Shown here: positions 57,556 to 64,000 of the stretch, one piece after another
Position numbering within the stretch: position 1 is the first letter of the stretch
Layout: each line of letters starts with the position of its first letter
Source: Beijerinckiaceae bacterium
Lineage (GTDB): Bacteria; Pseudomonadota; Alphaproteobacteria; Rhizobiales; Beijerinckiaceae
NCBI GenBank assembly: GCA_027531565.1
Contig: JAPZSB010000005.1
Span: 248,001-312,000 of the forward strand
Length of the DNA stretch: 64,000 bases
Direction: 5' to 3'
Translations under genes and position numbers: made by a program
Notes under the pieces: model-generated
Databases searched by the model: none
What the model saw: only the letters and a program-made list of their open reading frames with translations
Told to the model about the DNA's origin: nothing

Positions 57556-59397
57556 CTATCGCCCGGCCGCATAGCCCTGCATGCCCCGCGGATTGGCGGC
57601 GGCACGCAGGAATTCACCGTCCCGGGAGGCCGCGACCAGCCGCCCCTCGGACCATTCCGGCCCGATCTCGACAATATGGCCGCGCCGCTCCAGCTCGGTG
57701 ATCGTGGCCTTCGGCACGCGGGATTCCACGACGATGACACCGGGGCGGGCCGTGCGCGGCCAGAATGAGGTCGGGAAATGCTCGGTGTGCCAGGCCGGGG
57801 CATCGATGGCTTCCTGCAGGTTCATGCCCGAGTGGACATGGCGCAGGAACATCTGCGGGATCCACTGGTCCTGCTGGTCGCCGCCCGGCGAACCCCAGGC
57901 CAGATAGGGCTTGCCGTCGCGCAGCGCCATCGTGGGCGAGAGCGTCGTGCGCGGCCGCCGGCCCGGCGCCAGCGCGGCAGGATGGCTCTCGTCCAGCATG
58001 AACATCTGCGCCCGCGAACCAAGACAGAAGCCGAGTTCGGGAATGACCGGCGAGGATTGCAGCCAGCCCCCCGAGGGCGTCGCCGCGATCATGTTGCCAT
58101 GCCGGTCGATAATGTCGAAATGCACCGTGTCGCCGCGGGTGATGCCATTGGCCTCGACGACTTCTCCCGCGCCATGGCCGGTATGGATATCGCCGACCGT
58201 CGGTTCGCCTGCGCCGCCGGCACTGACGGCCTGCCGAGGCCCGGAAACCGCCTTCACGGCCATGGCCCCGCCGAAACCGGGAATGACCCCCGGCCGCTGC
58301 TCGTGGGAGGCCCGGTCGGTGATGAGGGTGCGCCGCTGCACGTTGTAGGCATCGGAGAGGAGGGTTCCGAGCGGCACCGTCACATGGTCCGGATCGCCGA
58401 GGAACGTGTCGCGGTCGGCGAAGGCCAGCTTGGCCGCCTCGACCTGCAGATGGATGAAATCCGGCCCGGCCGGATCGAGCCCGTCAAGGTCGAAGCCCTT
58501 GAGCAGCGCCAGCTGCTGGAGCGTCGCGATGCCCTGGCACCAGGCCCCGGGCTTCTGCACGGTATAGCGCCCGTACTGGTATTCCGCGGGGCGCTCCACG
58601 CTCGCCTGCCAGCGGGCCATGTCATCGCCGTTCAGCACGCCGCGATGGGCACGGCCCGAGACATCCATCACGTCCTTTGTCCGGCAGAACCGGTCGATCG
58701 CCTCGGCGATGAATCCCTGCGACCAGACCTTGCGGGCCCGCTCGATCACGGCCTCGCGGCTGCCGCCGCCGGCTTCGGCCTCGCGAAGCAGCCGCTCATA
58801 GGTGTCGGCGAGGGCAGGGTTCCGGAACCGGCTGCCCGGCAGGGGCAGGCGCCCGCCCGGCAGGTAGAGATCGGCCGAGGTGGTCCAGTGCTCACGGAAG
58901 AGCTGTTCGACGGTCCGGATCGTCGCGACGATCCGCTCCACCAGCGGATAGCCATGGCGCGCGTAGGAGATCGCCGGTTCGAGCACGGCCCGCAGCGGCA
59001 TCGTCCCGTAATCGCGCAGCAGGAGCATGTAGGCATCGAACGTGCCCGGCACGCAGGGTGCCAGCAGGCCGGTGCCCGGCACGAGATCAAGCCCCAGCGC
59101 CCGGCAATGCGCGATGGTCAGCCCGGCCGGCGCAACGCCCTGGCCGCAGATGACCTCCGTATGCCCCTTGCCGGCGGCATGGACCATGATCGGCACGTCG
59201 CCTCCCGGGCCATTGAGATGCGGTTCGACAATTTGGAGCGTGAAGGCGGTGGCCACGCCGGCGTCGAAGGCATTGCCGTCGCGTTCGAGGATGCCCATCC
59301 CCACCGCCGTCGCGATCCAGTGGGTCGAGGCAACAACGCCGAAGGTCCCGGTGATTTCCGGCCGCGTCGTGAAGCGGGCAGGATTGATGAAGCTCAT
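57556..59397 (-). CDS. Gamma-glutamyltransferase family protein, no apparent signal peptide
   Basis: ATGMGILERDGNAFDAGVATAFTLQIVEPHLNGPGGD-type N-half; DTVHFDIIDRHGNMIAATPSGGW (nucleophile Thr region); SPTMALRDGKPYLAWGSPGGDQQDQWIPQ. Confidence 0.93.
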   Translation of the reverse strand: MSFINPARFTTRPEITGTFGVVASTHWIATAVGMGILERDGNAFDAGVATAFTLQIVEPHLNGPGGDVPIMVHAAGKGHTEVICGQGVAPAGLTIAHCRALGLDLVPGTGLLAPCVPGTFDAYMLLLRDYGTMPLRAVLEPAISYARHGYPLVERIVATIRTVEQLFREHWTTSADLYLPGGRLPLPGSRFRNPALADTYERLLREAEAGGGSREAVIERARKVWSQGFIAEAIDRFCRTKDVMDVSGRAHRGVLNGDDMARWQASVERPAEYQYGRYTVQKPGAWCQGIATLQQLALLKGFDLDGLDPAGPDFIHLQVEAAKLAFADRDTFLGDPDHVTVPLGTLLSDAYNVQRRTLITDRASHEQRPGVIPGFGGAMAVKAVSGPRQAVSAGGAGEPTVGDIHTGHGAGEVVEANGITRGDTVHFDIIDRHGNMIAATPSGGWLQSSPVIPELGFCLGSRAQMFMLDESHPAALAPGRRPRTTLSPTMALRDGKPYLAWGSPGGDQQDQWIPQMFLRHVHSGMNLQEAIDAPAWHTEHFPTSFWPRTARPGVIVVESRVPKATITELERRGHIVEIGPEWSEGRLVAASRDGEFLRAAANPRGMQGYAAGR

Positions 59398-59517
59398 GGC
59401 ACGGGGTCCTTCACAAACGGCAAGGCTGGCGAAACCCGGGTCCGGACGGTTGGAACCATCGCGACACCCGTTCGAAATAAGGCGGAATTGCGATCAGGCA
59501 ATATTCGTTATTCATAA

Positions 59518-60408
59518 TTATCTTGCAATCCCGCCTTGCTCGGCACAATGGCGCGCAATCTCGGCATGGGTGGCGAACCAGCAATCACCCTTCGCCTTCG
59601 CCGCACGGATCAGCTCCTCGAGGATGAAGAGGCGCGAGCGGTAGCCGGTGACATGCGGATGCATTGTCAGCAGGAACAGCCCGCCTTCGGCATGGGCCCC
59701 CTCGAATTCCCGCAGGAAGATGTCGAGCACGGCCGTCGGCGGTGTGTAGGGCCGGAGCGCCTGGAAGCGATTCATGTTGAAATAGGGCGCATCGTCGCGG
59801 ATCCACTCGACAGGTAGTTCCACGATACCGGTCGGCTGGCCATCCTCGAGCAACTCATAGGGGTCGTTGTCGGCCATCAGCGAGGAATCGTAGAGCAGGC
59901 CCAGTTCGCGCTGGATCTTCAGAGTCGCCGGCGAGAAATCCCACGAGGGCGTCCGCATGCCCTCCGGGCGGGCGCCGGTAATCGTGGTCAGCGTCTCGGC
60001 GGCCCGGAAATGCAGATCGCGCTCGACAGGCTCCGGCAGGACTGAATTCAGCTCGTGGATCCAGCCATGCAGACCGATTTCATGGCCCTCCGCCACCACG
60101 CGGCGCTGCTCGTCCGGGTAGAGCAGGGCGGCCACAGCCGGAACGAAAAAGGTAGCGGGCACGCTTTCGCGGCGCAGGATTTCAAGGATCTTCGGCACGC
60201 CGACCCGGTTGCCATATTGCCCCCAGGACATCCGCCCGACTGAAATGCCGCCATCGCGCAACTCGTTGGTTTCGTGGTCACTGTCGAAGGACAGGGCAAC
60301 GGCGCAGCGTTTGCCGCCCGGCCACCGCGCCGGCTTGAGCGAACGCCCGGCCCGGACCTGATTGACCCGCCGGCGCCATTCCGCCTCGCTCCATTCCCAG
60401 GGTTCCAT
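59518..60408 (-). CDS. Polysaccharide deacetylase (CE4/PuuE-like) family protein, cytoplasmic
   Basis: VALSFDSDHETNELRDGG, VPATFFVPA, EIGLHGWIHELN, GMRTPSWDFSPATLKIQRELGLLYDSSLMADNDPYEL. Confidence 0.9.
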   Translation of the reverse strand: MEPWEWSEAEWRRRVNQVRAGRSLKPARWPGGKRCAVALSFDSDHETNELRDGGISVGRMSWGQYGNRVGVPKILEILRRESVPATFFVPAVAALLYPDEQRRVVAEGHEIGLHGWIHELNSVLPEPVERDLHFRAAETLTTITGARPEGMRTPSWDFSPATLKIQRELGLLYDSSLMADNDPYELLEDGQPTGIVELPVEWIRDDAPYFNMNRFQALRPYTPPTAVLDIFLREFEGAHAEGGLFLLTMHPHVTGYRSRLFILEELIRAAKAKGDCWFATHAEIARHCAEQGGIAR

Positions 60409-60411
60409 ACG

Positions 60412-61407
60412 TCACGTCTCCAGTGGAAAATGACAGGCCACGTCGCGCGACCCGGTGATGACGGTGCGGGCCGGCACGGCTTCCCGGCACAGCGGCTGCG
60501 CCTTCGGGCAGCGCAGGTGGAAATGGCAGCCTGCCGGCGGCGCGAGCGGCGAGGGCAGTTCGCCGGAAATCGGCCGGAAGGTAACCGGCTCATCGGCATC
60601 CGTGACGAGCTTCGGAATGCTGTCCAGCAGCGCGCGGGTATAGGGATGGGCCGGCGCGCGGTAAATCGCCTCGGTCGGGCCCTGCTCGACGATCCGGCCG
60701 AGATACATGATGGCGATGCGGTCCGAAATGTGCCGCACGATGCCGAGATCATGGCTGATGAAGAGCATGGTCAGCCCGAGATCGCGGCGGAGCTTCAGGA
60801 ACAGGTTGACGATCTGCGCCTGGATCGAGACATCGAGAGAGGCGACAGGCTCGTCGCAGACCAGCATGTCCGGCTGCATCGCCAATGCGCGGGCAATGGC
60901 GATGCGTTGCCGCTGCCCGCCGGAAAACTGGTGCGGAAATCGGTCGGCCGCATCGTTGGGAAGTCCCACGGCTGTCAGCCAGGTCTCGACATAGGCCCTC
61001 GCGCCAGATCGTGTGACGAGGCCATGCGCGATCGGCCCCTCGCTGATCGTCTCGCCGATCCGGATGCGCGGATCGAGCGAGGCGAAGGGATCCTGGAAGA
61101 TCATCTGGATCCGCGTCGTGCGCTTGCGGCCATCCACGCCGAGGATCGGCGCGCCGTCCAGCGTCAGCGTGCCTTCGTTGGGCGCGTGAATGCCGGCGAT
61201 CATCCGGCCGAGCGTGGATTTCCCGCAGCCGGATTCCCCGACCAGGCCAAGTACCTCGCCCTTCCGGATCTCGAGCGAAACGCCATCGACCGCATGCACG
61301 ATCCGCGTCTCGATCGGCTGGCCCAGACGCACGGCGATCTTCTCGCCAAGCGAAAGCCGGGGGGCGAAGCGCTTGGATACGGCGCGGACATCGATCATCG
61401 CGGTCAT
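60412..61407 (-). CDS. Opp/Dpp-type ABC transporter ATP-binding protein (DppF-like)
   Basis: GESGCGKSTLGRMIAGI, QFSGGQRQRIAIARALAMQPDMLVCDEPVASLDVSIQAQI. Confidence 0.95.
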   Translation of the reverse strand: MTAMIDVRAVSKRFAPRLSLGEKIAVRLGQPIETRIVHAVDGVSLEIRKGEVLGLVGESGCGKSTLGRMIAGIHAPNEGTLTLDGAPILGVDGRKRTTRIQMIFQDPFASLDPRIRIGETISEGPIAHGLVTRSGARAYVETWLTAVGLPNDAADRFPHQFSGGQRQRIAIARALAMQPDMLVCDEPVASLDVSIQAQIVNLFLKLRRDLGLTMLFISHDLGIVRHISDRIAIMYLGRIVEQGPTEAIYRAPAHPYTRALLDSIPKLVTDADEPVTFRPISGELPSPLAPPAGCHFHLRCPKAQPLCREAVPARTVITGSRDVACHFPLET

Positions 61408-62378
61408 GCCGGCATCTCCCCCAGCGGATGATGGCAGCGATGGCTGCGGCCCGTTCCGGCCGGAGCAAGCTCGGGCAGGACCGCGCACGCCGCTGTCCGG
61501 TAACTGCAGCGCGGCTGGAACGCGCAACCCGGCGGCAGGTCGAACAGCGAGGGCGTGGAACCGGGGATCTGCGCGAGGTCGGTTCCCGGTTCGGCGCGGG
61601 CGGGGAGGGAGGCGAGCAGGCCCGCAGTATAGGGATGGCGCGGCTGCCGCAGGACCGCCGTGACGGGGCCTTCCTCGATGATCCGGCCCGCATACATCAC
61701 GAGCAGGCGGCTGGCGATGGACGACACGGTTGCGAGGTCATGGCTGATCCAGATCATCGCCGTGCGCGATTCCTCGGCCAGGCTGCGCATTTCCGTCAGG
61801 ATCTGCGCCTGGATCGACACGTCGAGGGCCGTCGTCGGCTCGTCGCAGATGATGAGCCTCGGCCGGTTCAGCAGCGCGATGGCGATGGCGACGCGCTGGC
61901 GCATGCCGCCGGAAAACTGGTGGGGATGCGCATCAAGCCGGCGTGCGGCATCGGGAATCCCGACCCGGGTAAGCACGGCGGCGGAGCGCTCGCGCGCGGC
62001 GGCCTCGCCGACCCGTTCATGAGCTTCCAGCGCAAGCCGCATCTGCATCCCGATGGTGAGGACCGGGTTCAGTGTCGCGGAAGGGTCCTGGAAGACCATC
62101 GCAATTTCCCGCCCGCGGATCCTGCGCAATTCCGCCGGCGGCAGGCCCACCAACTCGCGGCCCATCAGTTTCACCGAGCCGCCGGCGATCCGCCCGGGCG
62201 GGTCAATCAGGCCGAGCAGGGAGAAACCGGTGACGCTCTTGCCGGAGCCGGATTCCCCGACAAGGCCGATGATCTCACCCTCTTCGAGCGAGAAACTCAC
62301 CCCGTCCACTGCCTTGAGCGGGCCGCTCCGGGTAGCAAAATACGTTTTCAGGTCGCGGACCTCGAGCAGCGGGCTCAT
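61404..62378 (-). CDS. Opp/Dpp-type ABC transporter ATP-binding protein (DppD-like)
   Basis: [68 protein letters not shown]. Confidence 0.95.
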   Translation of the reverse strand: MSPLLEVRDLKTYFATRSGPLKAVDGVSFSLEEGEIIGLVGESGSGKSVTGFSLLGLIDPPGRIAGGSVKLMGRELVGLPPAELRRIRGREIAMVFQDPSATLNPVLTIGMQMRLALEAHERVGEAAARERSAAVLTRVGIPDAARRLDAHPHQFSGGMRQRVAIAIALLNRPRLIICDEPTTALDVSIQAQILTEMRSLAEESRTAMIWISHDLATVSSIASRLLVMYAGRIIEEGPVTAVLRQPRHPYTAGLLASLPARAEPGTDLAQIPGSTPSLFDLPPGCAFQPRCSYRTAACAVLPELAPAGTGRSHRCHHPLGEMPA

Positions 62379-63253
62379 CGGCGCAGCCTCGGGTTGAGCT
62401 GATCCCGGATCTGGTCGCCGACGAGATTGATCGCCACGATGAGGATGATCAGTGCGACGCCGGGATAGATCGAGATCCAGTAGCGGCCGGAGAGCATGTA
62501 CTGGAACCCGTTGGCGATCAGCATGCCGAGCGAAGGCTCGCTGACCGGGAGGCCGAGCCCGAGGAAGGACAGGGTCGCCTCCAGCGCGATGGAATTGGCG
62601 ATCTGGACCGTGGCCACGACGATCAGCGGCGGCATGCAGTTCGGCAGGATGTGCCGGAACACCACGCGCCGCGGCGAAAGCGGCGTCGAGAGGGCGGCCT
62701 CGACATAGTCTTTCGACCGCTCCGACGAGGCCGCGCCATGGGCGGTACGGGCGAAATACGCATATTGCGCCGTCACCAGAGCCGCGATCAGCGGGCCCTT
62801 GCCCTGACCGAGCAGGGCCGCCAGCACCAGCGCCAGCAGGATGGCCGGGAAGGAGAGCTGCAGGTCGATGATCCGCATGATCAGCGCCTCGATCCGCCCG
62901 CCGAAATAGGCCGCGAACGTGCCGAGCGTGGCGCCGATGGCAAAGGCGATCGCGCCGGCGAGAATGCCGATCTGGATCGAGATGCGGAGCCCGTAGAGAA
63001 TCGCCGAGAGGAGGTCTCGGCCCTGTGCGTCAGTGCCCAGCCAATGCGTGAACCCTTTTGAACCCACGAAGCCGGGCGGGCGGCGCGCATCGGTCAGCAC
63101 CAGCGTGGCAAGATCATACGGGTTCTGCGGGGCGATCAGCGGCGCTGCCAGGGCGATCAGCACGATCAGGATGACAACGCCGAGGGCAACCACCGCCAGG
63201 GTGTTGGCGCGGAAATCGTCCCAGAAGCGGGCGAGGGGCGTCGTCGCGCTCAT
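62375..63253 (-). CDS. Opp/Dpp-type ABC transporter permease (DppC-like)
   Basis: HWLGTDAQGRDLLSAILYGLRISIQIG, YFGGRIEALIMRIIDLQLSFPAILLALVL, LSFLGLGLPVSEPSLGMLI. Confidence 0.95.
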   Translation of the reverse strand: MSATTPLARFWDDFRANTLAVVALGVVILIVLIALAAPLIAPQNPYDLATLVLTDARRPPGFVGSKGFTHWLGTDAQGRDLLSAILYGLRISIQIGILAGAIAFAIGATLGTFAAYFGGRIEALIMRIIDLQLSFPAILLALVLAALLGQGKGPLIAALVTAQYAYFARTAHGAASSERSKDYVEAALSTPLSPRRVVFRHILPNCMPPLIVVATVQIANSIALEATLSFLGLGLPVSEPSLGMLIANGFQYMLSGRYWISIYPGVALIILIVAINLVGDQIRDQLNPRLRR

Positions 63254-64000
63254 GCCGCCCTCCTTGTCCGCATGCGCGGATCGAGCGCGGCATAGGAGAG
63301 GTCAACCAGCAGGTTGATGACGATGAAGAAAAAGGCGACCAGCATCAGGTAGGCCACCATGACGGGCCGGTCGAGCGAGGAGATCGAGTCGATGATCAGC
63401 TTCCCGACGCCGGGCCACGAGAAGATCGTCTCCGTCACCACGGCGAAGGCCATGGTGGAGCCGAATTCCAGACCGAACACCGTGACGATCGGAATGGCGA
63501 TCAAGCGCAGCACATGCCGCCGCAGGATCGTGAATTCGCTTTCACCGGCCGCCCGGGCGAAACGCACGGTGTCCGAAAGCATCGTCTCGCGCGTGCCGGC
63601 GCGCGCCAGCCGGACCATCATGGCGAACTTGAACAGGGAGAGGTTCAGCGCGGGCAGCAGCAGGTGCATCCAGCCATTCGCGGTCAGCAGACTCCATTCC
63701 ACGCCGAACAGCATCGCCGTTTCGCCCCGGTTGCCGGCCGGGAGCCAGCCCAGCTGGACCGCGAAAGTGAAGATCAGCACGAGGCCGATCCAGAAGGTCG
63801 GAACCGAGAAGCCGAAAATCGAAACGGTCATGATGACCTTGGCCATCACGCTGTCGGGCCGGTAACCGGCATACATGCCGAGCGGCACGCCAAGTAGCGT
63901 CGCCCCGAGCACGGCAACGAGCGTCAGCTCCAGCGTCGCCGGAATCCGTGAGGCGATCAGGTCGAGGACCGGCATGTTGTAGATGAAGGACCGGCCGAAA
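63250..64000 (-). CDS. Opp/Dpp-type ABC transporter permease (DppB-like), 5' end outside window
   Basis: FGRSFIYNMPVLDLIASRIPATLELTLVAVLGATLLGVPLGMYAGYR; frame stays open to the window edge, so ORF-track Met at 63975 is probably not the true start. Confidence 0.93.
   Translation of the reverse strand, partial: FGRSFIYNMPVLDLIASRIPATLELTLVAVLGATLLGVPLGMYAGYRPDSVMAKVIMTVSIFGFSVPTFWIGLVLIFTFAVQLGWLPAGNRGETAMLFGVEWSLLTANGWMHLLLPALNLSLFKFAMMVRLARAGTRETMLSDTVRFARAAGESEFTILRRHVLRLIAIPIVTVFGLEFGSTMAFAVVTETIFSWPGVGKLIIDSISSLDRPVMVAYLMLVAFFFIVINLLVDLSYAALDPRMRTRRAA

Noticed and set aside
57778-59517. 579-aa plus-strand ORF
   Set aside because: Antisense to the gamma-glutamyltransferase gene, no domain signatures.
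59455-59525. AT-rich stretch with short repeats (AATATTCGTTATTCATAATTATC) upstream of the GGT gene
   Set aside because: Possible internal promoter, but repeats are too short and imperfect to call.
1-64000. CRISPR arrays, tRNA/rRNA genes, transposases, phage genes
   Set aside because: Looked for and not recognised; intergenic gaps are short and no regularly spaced repeats or integrase/transposase motifs were seen. A tRNAscan or ISfinder search would be decisive.

Overview
This is a gene-dense, GC-rich chromosomal window, most likely alphaproteobacterial (judged from gene content and neighbourhoods only). I support about 61 protein-coding genes. No rRNA, tRNA, CRISPR array or transposase was recognised. 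Transport and catabolism dominate. From left to right: a truncated GH17-like glucan gene; a TRAP transporter plus L-fucose-type oxidative sugar catabolism cluster; a tungstate-type TupBCA transporter with an HTH/PBP regulator; a DevBCA-type exporter with a divergent TetR; nnrE/nnrD; a LapG-like protease with a LapEBC-type type I secretion system; an isolated Ada N-terminal-domain fragment abutting a tctCBA operon; maf-yacG; an aldo/keto reductase; a CaiB family CoA-transferase; an acyl-CoA dehydrogenase; a membrane-anchored class III cyclase; a LysR regulator with a Dpp-type ABC operon; an M20 hydrolase; a Cys/Met-type PLP lyase; phnCDEE without C-P lyase; an SDR/ACAD/APH trio resembling part of the lva pathway; an NMT1/SsuBC-type ABC system; and a long minus-strand operon with two Opp-type ABC transporters flanking a CE4-type deacetylase, a cytoplasmic-looking gamma-glutamyltransferase and a DUF1028 protein. 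The most interesting points are the Opp/GGT/DUF1028 operon, the truncated Ada domain at the tct junction, the lva-like trio, and several clear dyad-symmetric operator candidates. All assignments come from reading motifs in the supplied translations; no database search was run.
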